This document shows positions 1-10,223 of a DNA stretch of 64,000 nucleotides, piece by piece; within the stretch, counting starts at the first letter, position 1, and every line of letters starts with the position of its first letter. A program made the position numbers and the translations under genes. A model generated the notes under the pieces. The model ran no database searches and had not been told where the DNA came from. It worked only from the letters and a program-made list of their open reading frames with translations. The DNA is from Neovahlkampfia damariscottae (taxonomy: Eukaryota; Heterolobosea; Selenaionea; Neovahlkampfiida; Neovahlkampfiidae): positions 62,001 through 126,000 of the forward strand of contig JABLTG010000029.1 of assembly GCA_016618085.1 (NCBI GenBank), written 5' to 3'.

Positions 1-269
1 CTTCTGAATCACTTCCATATTTTCTAACTTTCTTTTTCATTGAAGGAGCTTCTTCTGAATCATCAAAATCTTCTAATTCGTCTTCGTCTTCTTCTTTTTC
101 TGAATTCTCTTCTTTTGTTTGTTGATTTGATTCTTCTGCTAATTTTTTGTTGTAAGCTTCGATTTGAGCAGCTAAGTCATTTGAAAAACCATCATCTTTG
201 ACAATTATTTCTTCAACTTCTTCTTCTTCTTCTGAATCACTTCCATATTTTCTAACTTTCTTTTTCATT
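1..269. repeat. 41-bp exact direct repeat (1-41 and 229-269) in the acidic tail
   Basis: The two 41-bp copies encode the basic and acidic unit MKKKVRKYGSDSEE on the minus strand. This is a true internal protein repeat of the zinc-finger/FG gene, separate from the repeat at the assembly gap. Confidence 0.85.
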
Positions 270-2337
270 TGAGGTGATTCTTTTTCTTCCTCTGAAAATT
301 CACTTTCAACATCTTCCTCTTCTTTCTTCTCTGTCTGTGCAAGTATGGATGTTTCTGTTTTTTTAGATGCTTCTTTTTCTTTTTCATCTTCTTCATCTTC
401 ACTTGACCAAACTGTATCATCTTCACTAACTTCTTCTTTTTGAAAACCAAAAGAAATTTGTTCTGAAGTTGATTTATCAATTGAAAAAGCAGGTGTTGTT
501 GAATTTAAAATTCTTTCATTTTCTTCTTCTTCATCANNNNNNNNNNNNNNNNNNNNNNNNNNNNNNNNNNNNNNNNNNNNNNNNNNNNNNNNNNNNNNNN
601 NNNNNNNNNNNNNNNNNNNNNNNNNNNNNNNNNNCAAACTGTATCATCTTCACTAACTTCTTCTTTTTGAAAACCAAAAGAAATTTGTTCTGAAGTTGAT
701 TTATCAATTGAAAAAGCAGGTGTTGTTGAATTTAAAATTCTTTCATTTTCTTCTTCTTCATCAGAAAAAACAGTATCATCTTCTTCTTCTTCTTGACCAA
801 ATGAAAATTGAATAGGAACATCATTCATAGTGAATCCTGTTGTTGTTGGATTTGAAACAGGTACAACTTCATTTTGTTTATTTGTTTCATCTTTTTCCGT
901 TGAATTTGAAACAGGAACAGTAAAAGTAGTAGTGTTTGAAAATCCAGTAAAAGGAAATGGATTATTCTCCTTTGGTAATTCATAAAAAGGTTTTGTTTCA
1001 ACACTAATTTCCTCTTCTTCTTGTTTTTTTTCAACTTCTTTTGGTTTTTGTTCATTTGCAAAACTAAACGAAAAACTACCTGGTTTGGTTGTTGAATCAT
1101 TTTTGGAAAGATCTGGAAATGAAAAACTACTTTGTACATTTGAATCTACATTTGAGTTCATCATTTCATCAACAGAAAATAATTGTTTTGATATCACACC
1201 TGTTGTTGATTCATCCAAAGTATCAGGTGTTTGACCAAATTTAAAAGTATCAGGTGTCTTTGAAGTTTCATTGAGAGAAACAGCAGGAGGTGAAAATTTA
1301 AATCTTTTTTTATCCATTTCTTCAATATTCTTTTCTTTTTCATTCATCACAAGTGGACTAAATGGAACCATGGCTTTGGTATAAGCAGTTTTTAACATTT
1401 CTTTAACAGAAATTAACTATTATTTACATTGAATAATAAACAAATTCTTACTTTTTCAAATGCAGTTGATTGTTTATCAGGTAAATTAATTTCAGATTTT
1501 AAACCTTCAAAAACAAGTTTCCAACCACAAGGATTGAGTCTTTTATAAGTTGTAGGACACCACCATCTATGTTGTTTTAATGGATGAAAAATATCTGCTG
1601 AACCACAACATCTTTGTGATTGACAATATTCACAAGATAATTTAATCCTTTTTTCTTTGTAAATTGAAATATCCCAAAAAAATAAAGATAATAATATAAA
1701 TTCTGGTTTTACATCTTTTTCTTGTGATATAGAAATGATATAATTCAAATCATCTTCTTTAAACTCATTCATGAATTCAGGTGCAAGTTTTGGTATATTT
1801 TCTTTTATATTTGATTCAATTCTTTGATAAAACTTTGATACTTCCAATTTTTGTACTTTTTGTTCAGTTTTTGTATTTTCTAAAAATGGTTCACTAAATT
1901 CATTTGGAGAAGGATTTTGAAAAGCACAACCGTCTTTATGAGAATTTTTCATTTTTTCTAAAAAAGCAATAACAGCAGCATTCAATATTTTTATGTTGGA
2001 AAATTTTTTAAAACAAAGAACTTTTAGTTTTAATTTTGTTTTTTTTTTTTATTTACCTTTTCTACAGTTTTGACAAGTGATAATATCATTTGAGTTATTT
2101 ACAAATCCATATTTTGAGCATACAAGTGGATTAATTTCATGAGGTTTTGAGTACCATGTCTCTACGGAATAGGTTGATACTCTTCGTCGAAATTGTTCAA
2201 AATCTAAAGGATTCTGGAAGAGTTAATAAATAGAATTCAATTACGTGTTCTCCTATTTCTTGTTTTTTTGTTGACCTTAATGGAGTCATGTTTGCAAACA
2301 ATTTTTTCAGTGGAGTCACTGGATTCGTAGTTTGCAT
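1..2337 (-). CDS. ZC3HC1/NIPA-like nuclear-basket zinc-finger protein with FG repeats (C-terminus beyond window)
   Basis: The N-terminal part matches the C3HC zinc-finger family that includes human ZC3HC1/NIPA. Motifs seen in order are FRRRVSTYSVETWYSKP, a CSKYGF...CQNC finger, HKDGCAFQNPSPNEF, and a second module with CEYCQ and HRWWCP...CGW. In animals and yeast (Pml39) this family docks at the nuclear-pore basket. The C-terminal half (minus strand from about 1400 down) carries FG-type motifs (FKFG, FSFG, FGFQ, FSFSF) and then long Glu/Asp/Ser tracts with a repeated KKKVRKYGSDSEE unit. Start ATG at 2335-2337; an ATTGG box lies 34 bp upstream. Introns read at 2214-2244 (31 nt), about 2020-2056 and 1417-1451 (35 nt); each joins in frame. 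The coding frame crosses the assembly gap at 537-634. The family call is confident; the basket role is inference. Confidence 0.85.
408..536. repeat. 129-bp direct repeat, left copy, ending exactly at the gap
   Basis: Identical base for base to 635-763. It encodes the same FG-repeat and acidic stretch, and reading on past 408 continues the protein in frame. This fits an unmerged contig overlap better than a biological repeat. Confidence 0.9.
537..634. other. Assembly gap (98 N)
   Basis: A run of 98 N lies inside the coding region of the zinc-finger/FG gene. It is flanked on both sides by the same 129 bp, so it looks like two overlapping contig ends that were never merged rather than truly missing sequence. 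Confidence 0.95.
635..763. repeat. 129-bp direct repeat, right copy, starting exactly at the gap
   Basis: Partner of 408-536. The match begins at the first base after the N run, as expected of an unmerged contig overlap. Confidence 0.9.
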
Positions 2338-2849
2338 GGAAAATTTTTGTTTGTAGATTATCAGAATTTGATTGGTTGAAAAGTTGATTTTATTTTAGAC
2401 TAAATCAACACAAGACGGAATTTGAGTTTTGAATTATTTAGTATCATGATGGAGTATGAAGTTTTAAGGTGTGATGACATGAACTGTATTTTTTGTGCTG
2501 AATTACTCTTCTTGTTGAAAATTGTGATTTGAATTATTTATAACATCAAAATTTACTGAACACATGGAAGTGACGAATCCTCCAACTTGAAATTATGATT
2601 CAATTTTATTTTTGTACCAACCAAAGCACTCAATTTTAGAATATTTGTTGAATTGTCAAGCATATTTTATTAAAAGTTATTGCCAAGAAGGAAGTTGTTT
2701 GGAGGAGGTCCATCAGAAACATCAGTCTTTTTTTTTTGTTGATTTGAGTCTGGTTAGTATCATTTTTCATTGGTAAGAGTCTCAGTAGAGAATTGACGAA
2801 AGTATTGCACAATAAAATTTTCTAGTTTTTTTTCATTGGTCAATTTTCC
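2338..2849. promoter_or_regulatory. Divergent intergenic region with a CCAAT box for each gene
   Basis: 512 bp between the divergent zinc-finger/FG gene and the transporter. ATTGG at 2371-2375 lies 34 bp before the minus-strand ATG, and ATTGG at 2835-2839 lies 10 bp before the plus-strand ATG at 2850. Only very short open frames otherwise; no gene seen. Confidence 0.6.
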
Positions 2850-4777
2850 ATGACAGACGTTGAAGCAGATCAAAGAGTAGCTGAAGTCGAAGAAGAAGTT
2901 AATCCAGATCCTTTATCTGATGATTTCAACATGGATCAACCAGAAGACATTAATTTAAACTTTCAAACAAGAGGAGAAGAAAATCCATTGAAAAAAAGTG
3001 TTGATGAAGAAATTTATTTCACCTTTGATGAAGCTCTTGACAAAGTTGGATTTGGGATCTTTCAAATTATTTTGATGGTAAAAAAAAACAAAAAATTGAA
3101 AAAAAGTTTATTTGTGGATCAGGTTTGAGGATTTATTCAAAATTTTAAATGAATTTTTTTAAAGGCTGGATGGTAATGATTTATATCTCTTTCTAATAAT
3201 TTCGTAGTTTGATGGAATTGAATTGCTTTTGATCTCTTTTATTTTACCAGTAATCTTTTGTTTTTTTGAACTTTGAAAGGAACTTACAGCTCATTGGGAA
3301 TTATCTCCGATACAATCTGGATTATGTGGGTCTGCTGTATTTTTTGGAATGGTAGTTTTATGATTATTTTTATTGATTTTTTTAAAAGATGATTGGTGCA
3401 GCCCTAGGAGGTATTGTTAGTGACTTTTTAGGACGTAAAATTATTTTTGTTGGTGCCATTACAATCACTACCATTTTTGGTTTTGCATCTGCTTTCTCTC
3501 CTGGATATATCTATTTTTTGATTTTTCGTTGTTGTGCTGGAATTGGACTTGGAGCATCAGTACCAACAGATATTTCACTATTTATTGAATTTTGTCCAAC
3601 TAAATATCGTGGTCTTTCCGTAATTTTGATGAATTTATATTGGTACCAAAAAAAAGATTAATTTCTTTTGCACAGGGGATTTGGAGCTGCTTTCATTTCA
3701 ATTGTCGCATTTTTTGTGATGCCAGCCCAAGTTACAGTATTATAAAAACATAATTTAAAGTCACCAATTCATTAGGGGAATCATTCATGGAGATTTTTAG
3801 TTGGCATTGGAGCACTTCCCGGAATTTTCATTATATTCGCCAGATTATTCGTTCCAGAAAGTCCAAGGTAAAAAAAATCAACTAGTTCTAAAATGAAGAT
3901 ATTTCATGGTGTCAAAAAAAATTCACAAAGTTTATGAAATTTTGAGAATCATTTCAATTTGGAATAGAGTGGAATTGCCAAAAGGAAAATTAATCTATTA
4001 CTCACCAAAACAAAAACCACCTTTTGTTCAAACACTTTTCGGATTATTTTCAAAGCAATTGATGTTAACAACACTTTTATTATGGGTGATGTGGTTTTGT
4101 TTGAGTCTTGGATCTTGGGGATTCGGATTCATCATTCCAATTATTTTTGAAAGATTAAACAAAGGAAGAAGCAAACAATACATTTATGTTGATACATTAG
4201 TAAAATTCATTTCATTTTTATTCATATTTCATAGATAACATTGATAACAGGTACACTTGGTTATGTTCTTTTGGCAGTTGCTGTAAACAAAGTTGGAAGA
4301 AAAATTTTGATGGGAATATTCTTTTTGATTTCTGGATTATTAACATTTTCAACTGGATTATATTCAAGCACTATTTATGTTTTAGTATTCTCTGCTGCAG
4401 TAAACTTTACCTCAACCTCTCCATGGGGTGTAATATTTGCATACACACCTGAAGTTTATCCAACAACTCTGAGAACAACTGCAATGGGGACATGCGCATT
4501 TTTTACTAGAGTGGCAGGAACTATTACACCATTGTTTGGTGAATCTCTTTTGAGTTATGGTATTGAATATCCAATGATATTGTACGGAGCATCTTTGATG
4601 ATTGCTGGAGTATGTTCATTTCTTTTACCAATTGAGACACTTGGAAGAGAATTACAAGATGAAATATCTGATGATTCTGGATTGAGTGTTGAACAATTAA
4701 ATGCAAAGAAAAATAATTATGCATACAAAGAACATCAAAAATCAAGCATTCAACCTTTGATTGAAAAAGATCAATAA
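2850..4777 (+). CDS. MFS transporter, SV2/SVOP (organic solute carrier) type
   Basis: Twelve-helix major facilitator related to SV2, SVOP and organic-cation carriers. An acidic cytosolic N-terminus of about 65 residues leads into FDEALDKVGFGIFQ, typical of this subfamily. Then come GWM..DGIELLLIS, the loop GGIVSDFLGRK after helix 2, the central FVPESPR, and in the second half NKVGRK and YTPEVYPTTLRTTAMG. The substrate cannot be told from sequence. At least seven short introns, for example 3658-3676 and about 3739-3776; the splice at about 3079-3164, just before GWM, is the one I could not resolve cleanly. ATTGG lies 10 bp before the ATG. The stop codon overlaps the stop of the convergent small gene (4771-4777). 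Confidence 0.8.
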
Positions 4778-5170
4778 TTTATTGAATAAAAATTCAAAAG
4801 TTCAATTTGATGTATAAATGAAATATAACCTTCAAATTCATCTTCTAAATGATTACATAAATTTATAATTTCAATATTTTCTTTTTCAATTTTTTTTATT
4901 TTTAATTCAATTTGTTTCACTTTATTTTCAATTAATTTATCAAAATTTGATTTTTTATTTTCTTTTAAATTTTTTTTATAATTTTCATTTGATTTTATTT
5001 CAATATCTTTATTTAAATAAATTGGATTTAAATAATGTTTTTTTCCGAGATATTTTTTACCAATTCTGAAAAGTTGTTTTATTTTTGTTTTTCTTTTTTT
5101 TTTACCTGAAATGCCAATCTTCATCGTTTTTCATTCTTTTTATCTCTTCAAATAATTCATTTCTCTTTTT
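4737..5170 (-). repeat. Inverted segmental duplication, copy A (partner 23416-24136)
   Basis: About 434 bp matching 23416-24136 in reverse orientation at roughly 98-100 percent identity, apart from the 289-bp internal loss. It includes the last codons of the transporter, so this locus is the likely source. Confidence 0.9.
4771..5134 (-). CDS. Small coiled-coil protein, internally shortened copy
   Basis: Lys/Glu/Ile-rich protein of about 100 residues, mostly predicted helix; no family recognised. The first ATG (MKNDEDWHF) is at 5132-5134, then a 40-nt intron at 5066-5105, then IGKKYLGKKHYLNPIYL and a helical tail ending FYSINY. It is nearly identical to the longer gene at 23451-24102 but lacks 289 bp present there. 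The loss removes 84 codons plus one intron, keeps the frame, and lies between two 13-bp copies of AAATTTAAAAGAA, so recombination or slippage between them is the simplest cause. The open frame runs upstream of the ATG without a start, so the 5' end may be incomplete. No CCAAT box is evident. Confidence 0.6.
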
Positions 5171-5242
5171 AAGTGGTTTTGTTTCAAAAAGAGGAAACTT
5201 TGCCAACCAATGGTGGTAGATCAAACCAAATGTGAATAAACT

Positions 5243-7118
5243 TTATTTCAGAGAAAATATTGATCCTTCCAGTTTATTATCTTTTTTACACCAAACTATA
5301 GCTTCATTTTTTTTGCAAGTACTAACACTGTATTTTGAATCATATCCTGAAAGTGATTCTGTTTCAATGCATTTCTTTGTTTTCAAATCTAAAATTATCA
5401 TATTTGTTCCACATAAACCATACACTAATATTTGATTTTCAATCAAAGAAGAACTAATTTGTGAAGGATAAATACCATTGGATTCAGCAGATATCGATTT
5501 TGGCATTCCTTCAAATTTCAATTTCTTCCAATTCAATGTTTCCAAACTTAAACAATGCACTTCATTCAACAAATGATTTCCATCAGTCCCTCCAATAATT
5601 ACTAAATAATTCTCAAAAATCAAAGCAGAATGTTGTGATTTTCCATTTGGAATTTCACCTTTTGTTTTCATTTCACTCCATTCCATTGTGTCTAAATTCA
5701 AACAATACAAATCATTATGATACTGATATTTCCCTCTTGAGATGAATTTTTGACCTCCAAATGTAAAAACATGATTTCCAATTTTTGTTGAACTGTGACC
5801 TAAACGATGAGACATTGGTGTTCCTGTTGTTTCTATTTTCTTCATTGAATAATCTTTTGAATCAAAGACATGTACATCATTAAACATATATTTATGATCA
5901 CATCCTCCAATAAGCATGATTTTAGTTGTTGTCAATTCAACTGCTGAATGTCCCCATCGAGCTTGATTGATAAATGGTTGATTTGTGTAACTGCATGGAT
6001 CAATTTTTTTGATCCCATTCATTGAAATAATTTCAATAGAAGGATATTTTTCATCACCAAGACCAGTACCACCTATCATAACTTGATCTAATGTTCCAAT
6101 TGAATGGGAAACACAAGATAAGGTTGATAAAAATCTTGAATCAATTTTTTGTTTGAATTTCTTAAAAGTGAGTTTCTTATCAGGGACATCTTCAATACTC
6201 TTATTTGCATCAAATTTTCTGTCAAACTCTTCTAATTGTAATTCTTTCATAATTTCTTTCATCAATTCATCTGTCTTTGAAAAACAACGAACATAGCAAT
6301 CATTGTCATCTTTGAAAATTAAAAAATCAATAAAACATACAAGGAGTAATTTGTAAATTAGATAGAACTAATTTTCCACCTTTTTCCAAGTTCATAAGTG
6401 GTAGATTGCATGCAGGTGAAACTCTCATTGATGTACCTAAAACAAGACATAAATCTGCTTTTTTGGAATGATTAAGAGCTTTTTCTAGTTCATCTGTAGG
6501 TAAATTTTCACCAAATGCAACTGTTGTGTCATAGAGATTTCCTCCACATGTATCACAATTTCTATCAGTTTTGTGTCTATCTTTTCCTCTCAATCCCGAA
6601 TTTCTACTTTGTCTAGAAACGACAGAGAAATTTCTAAGGTATACTTTGTTACAATCTTCACATATTTCTTTGTAGCAATTCCCATGTAATCTAAAAATTA
6701 ATGTTGATGTTTTAAATTTACTCAGAAATATCTGTTGTTGGAATTCCGGATCTTAAATGCAACCCATCACAATTTGTGGATACAACATGCTTTATAAGAT
6801 TATTTTTCAGTAACTCAACAAGTGAATAATGGCAGTAGGTTGGAAATGCTTGTTCAATAGAGACTCCTCCTGTTGGTCTTTTTCCTTGATCTTTCAAAGT
6901 CCAAACACCTGGTTTTTGTTAGTTTTTTTTTCCTTTTCACCATTAGGTCCTCGGAAATCTGGTATTTTTGCTGATGTAGAAACCCCTGCTCCAGTATAAA
7001 CAACGCAATGCTTTGAATTTTTGAGTAATTTTGCAATGGTCTTGGCATTTTGAATCATCACTTTCTCTTCATCATGGTGTTCTGTTATTTCTTCTTTGGT
7101 TTTATGTGACGTTGACAT
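5243..7118 (-). CDS. Class IV-type sirtuin fused to a C-terminal kelch propeller
   Basis: N-terminal half is an NAD-dependent protein deacylase: GAGVSTSAKIPDFRGPNG (NAD loop), STNCDGLH-type and LHGNCYKE (catalytic His) segments, a zinc site CEDC...CDTC, then VAFGENLP and LGTSMRVSPACNLP. The order and the VAFGE/LP step resemble SIRT6/SIRT7. An intron at about 6313-6341 joins ITPY to DDNDCYVRCFSKTDE, and the same uninterrupted frame goes on through MKELQLEEFDRKFD (also the end of the second sirtuin at 25 kb) into kelch repeats: MIGGTGLG, MLIGGCDHKYMFNDVHVF, FTFGGQK, VIIGGTDGNHLLNEVH. The fusion point is inside a single exon, so it is not an annotation merge. Start ATG 7116-7118. Stop at 5243. 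Expected nuclear or cytosolic. Sirtuin confident; substrate unknown. Confidence 0.85.
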
Positions 7119-7352
7119 CCTTCAGTTCTGTTTTTGTTCTTTGGTTTTTTTGACGTTCAGATGTTCAACTGAGATGGTTTATTTTTAAAATAATCAGTGA
7201 TTGGTGGGATAAAAATAACTTTCGAAAATCAGGATTGGAATCAATAAACATATCTGTGTATTCTTGAAAGAAGAAATTGTTCTTTCAGGAATTTTTGAGT
7301 CAAAACTGTTACTACCCAATAATAATCATTGAAAGCGTTTTATTGGCCAATT

Positions 7353-8147
7353 ATGAAGCTCATCGTTTTTTTGTTCCTTGCTGTTGTAGCTCATCTACTG
7401 GCTGTTCCATCAAAAGAATGTATGGGCGGTGGACCTTTAGTGTTAGAAATAGATTCATTGGGATTTAGAGGACCTTGTGACAGAAAATCAACTTGTGAAT
7501 ACAAATGTCCAGGTTGTAACAAATACGTTTTTTTTGATGTCAGTAACTACAACCCTGGATTTAAAAACTGGTGCAAAAAAATGGATCCAAACACATGGAG
7601 AGCTCAACAAATGAGGAATGTCCCTTCAAATACAGCTTTGATAGTAGCCCTTGGTCAAGTGATAGTCAGATTCATGAACATATGCCGCACAGGACTCCAA
7701 GTCACTCCAAGTCAAATTAATGATGCTGAAAAATTCTACAATGCAGAATTGCGAGATTCAACTCTTACTCCGCATCAAATAGCTTCAGGAAGAAACTTAA
7801 TTCGCCATTTTGCTGCTTCAGCTAATCAACAATTGTTTGGATATTGTTCATGTACTGCCTATGCTTCAAAGATTGGTAAAACACAAGATTTCATCAATAT
7901 GGCTTCAGGAGCTTGTGTAAACAAATGTGGAGGTCCAAATTCACAATCATCATGTAGAGTTATTCAAAAATGTACTAATTGCAGATATGCAACTGTTCCA
8001 AAATACAAATGTGTCTATATCTCTGGAAGAAAACGTTGTTTCCACAGAAGAACAAAAGAAAAAAAATGTTCTTGTAAAATGGTCAAAAAATGTGGAAATA
8101 CATTGGAAGAAGCAACTGAAATATTGGAAGAAATGGCATTTGAATAA
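7353..8147 (+). CDS. Secreted cysteine-rich protein, family not recognised
   Basis: About 264 residues. The start is the ATG at 7353 (MKLIVFLFLAVVAHLLA, a clear signal peptide), not the TTG 24 bp upstream in the same frame. The palindromic TTGGCCAA holding a CCAAT box ends 2 bp before this ATG. The mature protein has an N-terminal Cys cluster (CEYKCPGC), a helical middle with few Cys, FGYCSCTAYA, and a Cys/Lys-rich end (CRVIQKCTNC, KKCSCKMVKKCG). Uninterrupted by introns. The last residues are acidic. Probably an extracellular or granule protein; function unknown. It lies head-to-tail, 50 bp before the next secreted protein gene. Confidence 0.75.
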   Translation: MKLIVFLFLAVVAHLLAVPSKECMGGGPLVLEIDSLGFRGPCDRKSTCEYKCPGCNKYVFFDVSNYNPGFKNWCKKMDPNTWRAQQMRNVPSNTALIVALGQVIVRFMNICRTGLQVTPSQINDAEKFYNAELRDSTLTPHQIASGRNLIRHFAASANQQLFGYCSCTAYASKIGKTQDFINMASGACVNKCGGPNSQSSCRVIQKCTNCRYATVPKYKCVYISGRKRCFHRRTKEKKCSCKMVKKCGNTLEEATEILEEMAFE

Positions 8148-8164
8148 AAAACTAATTCTCTTTC

Positions 8165-8169
8165 ATTGG
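8165..8169 (+). promoter_or_regulatory. CCAAT box (ATTGG), context TTTCATTGGTCAA
   Basis: 28 bp before the ATG of the phospholipase gene; one of the clearest copies of the extended motif. Confidence 0.55.
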
Positions 8170-8197
8170 TCAATTTTTTTTACCAGACATTAACATC

Positions 8198-9106
8198 ATG
8201 GACAAACAAAAATTTTTTTTTATTATTTTATTGGTTTTACTGAACCTTACTGCTTCAAAAATAATAAAAAATGATCCAAACAAAAGACCATTTTATAACA
8301 TTGGGCACATGGCAAATGATTTGGAATTAATCACAGGTTTTCTTCAACAAGGTTCAAACTCTTTGGAATTTGATTTACAATTTTCAAAAAATGGAGAACT
8401 TGTTGAATTTACACATGGTTTTCCTTGTGACATTTTCTTGTACTGCAATAGAAAAACACCTGTCAAACAATTCATGAACTATTTCGCAAACAATGAATAC
8501 ATCAAAAAAAATTGTCACCTAGCTATTTTTGATCTGAAAATAAGAACAGTGGAATCTCAGTATTACAAAAAAGCAGGTGGCTTATTGGCAGAAGCACTTA
8601 ACAATTATTTTTACCAAAATGGAAATCAAATGAAAGCAGTCTTCAGTATTCCAACTGTTTCAAGAGCAGACTTTTTACAAGGTTTTGTTGATAGTCCACA
8701 TTCAAGAACTATCATTGATAAAATTTCTTTTGGAACAAGTGTTGAAACCAATGCAAGAGAATCAATGGAAAGATTGAATGTTAGATTCAAAAATATACCA
8801 CAATTTTATGGTGCAGGAACATCAGCATGGGCAAGTTGGTGGTCTCCAAAATTGGAATTGATGGAAGGAGGTACTAAATTCAGAGATGAAACTTGTTCAA
8901 ATCCTAATGATAAGAGATTGAATAAGGTTTGGTATTGGACAGCTGATAATGAAAATTTATTAAGAAAATTATTTAAAATGGGTGTTGATGGTATCTGTAC
9001 TAATTTTCCATCCATCGTCCAAATGATTTTGAAGAATGAATTTCAAAACACTCATTATCTTGCAAATGAAAAAAATGATCCATTTGAAACTTATTGTAAA
9101 CAATAA
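8198..9106 (+). CDS. Secreted sphingomyelinase D/phospholipase D-like enzyme (SicTox-type GDPD fold)
   Basis: 302 residues with an N-terminal signal peptide (FFFIILLVLLNLTAS). The catalytic pattern of the SMase D/phospholipase D family is complete: His37 in NIGHMAND, Glu57 and Asp59 in NSLEFDLQF, His73 in THGFPCD, and DLK at about 112-114. The spacing of the first four matches the known spider and fungal enzymes almost exactly (offset 25-26). The C-terminal NKVWYWTADN and GVDGICTNFPS are also family motifs. The family cleaves choline or ethanolamine head groups of sphingomyelin and lysophospholipids, often to cyclic phosphates. Intact and intronless; ATTGG box 8165-8169, 28 bp before the ATG. 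Nothing in the sequence shows whether it is used in digestion, defence or lipid turnover. Confidence 0.85.
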   Translation: MDKQKFFFIILLVLLNLTASKIIKNDPNKRPFYNIGHMANDLELITGFLQQGSNSLEFDLQFSKNGELVEFTHGFPCDIFLYCNRKTPVKQFMNYFANNEYIKKNCHLAIFDLKIRTVESQYYKKAGGLLAEALNNYFYQNGNQMKAVFSIPTVSRADFLQGFVDSPHSRTIIDKISFGTSVETNARESMERLNVRFKNIPQFYGAGTSAWASWWSPKLELMEGGTKFRDETCSNPNDKRLNKVWYWTADNENLLRKLFKMGVDGICTNFPSIVQMILKNEFQNTHYLANEKNDPFETYCKQ

Positions 9107-9169
9107 ATCACTTTTATTTAATACGTCAGAAAAAAAAAATTTATTCGACTTTTCTGCACTCTACAATTC

Positions 9170-10014
9170 TCAATTTTTTTTCAAAATGAAAATTGAATAT
9201 AATTCAATAACTTCTTTTTGAAAACTATCTAATTTTCTATTTTGGTCTTTAAAAACTCGATAAGCATCCAAACTATCTTGGAACATGTATTTATGATCTT
9301 CATAAAATTCATACAAATTTGTGATTGAAATGACTTCAAAACCAATTTCATTTGCAATTTCTAAAAAACTTTGGCAATGTATAAAGTACTCATTTGTTTC
9401 TAAGTCTTCTCCTAAAACTTTTAAATTTAGTTTAAAACCGAAATATGGTTGGATTTTTTCAAAGTTCAATGGTAAAGAAAGTTTGAATAGTTTCAAATCA
9501 AATTCAACTCTATCGATATTTTCCTTTCCATATTTTTGTATTTTCAACCAAATGGACGAAGAATCAAACATCATCCCATAAAAATAGGATTCATTCTTCA
9601 TGCATTCATAAATATTTGATAGATATTTTTTTGATGATTCAATTGATTTAAAATTATCACCCATGTTCTGAAAACATACAACTGAGTCAAATTTCTGGTT
9701 AAAATTAAATGGTTCAATTGGTGATTGATGAAGAAAAATTGCTTCAAATTTTTGTCCTCGTTCTTGCCATTTTTTTTTTGTATTCATCGAAGATTTTTCT
9801 GATACATCAATACTACAATATTTTTTAATTTTAGATCTTTCCCATTTTCCGAGGTTTGTGCTAAACTGTTAACAAAAAAAAAAAACAAAAAATGTTCTTA
9901 CCCATTTTCAGAATATAATTCTAACAGAGAATCACCTGGTTTCAAGAATAATTTTGATAATACTTCTACTGTCCAGAACTGAACACCTCTGGCTTGAGTT
10001 GCTTTTGTATTCAT
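9170..10014 (-). CDS. mRNA cap guanine-N7 methyltransferase-like protein with degenerate SAM motif
   Basis: About 270 residues in two exons; one intron of about 36-40 nt near 9866-9902. The layout follows the cap methyltransferase domain: KKYCSIDVS (second strand), FDSVVCFQNM (strand 4 region, where active enzymes read FDxVSCQF), SYFYGMMFDS, FGFKLNLKVLGE, TNEYFIHCQSFLEIANEIGFE and a helical C-terminus. The glycine-rich SAM motif that should read like DLGCGKGGDLLKW reads ELYSENGTNLGKW, so most conserved glycines and acids are gone. It is therefore either inactive or specialised. ATTGG at 10025-10029 lies 10 bp upstream of the ATG at 10014. Confidence 0.6.
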
Positions 10015-10223
10015 GAATAATCTGATTGGCCTACTTTACCGACGACTTTTGTAAAGATGTTTTGAAATACAGAGCTTGTGAGCAAGGTAAAATTAAGAAA
10101 ATGATATTTTAAAGAAAGGTGAAAAATAAAATAAAAATTCAAATTCAAAATCTGAAGTGAAAATTAAAGAAGGAATCTTTGTTGGAAAAGATGCACCCAA
10201 AAATCAGCTGATGAATTGTCAAA

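Noticed and set aside
265-480. Lys-rich open frame on the minus strand
   Set aside because: It is an out-of-frame shadow of the acidic tail of the zinc-finger/FG gene; the Glu/Asp frame joins the upstream exons.
4524-4745. Antisense open frame inside the transporter
   Set aside because: Shadow of a well-supported MFS coding frame.
8198-9106. Reading the SMase D-like gene as a decayed toxin fossil
   Set aside because: The frame is intact, the promoter box is present and all catalytic residues are kept; it looks like an ordinary working host gene.
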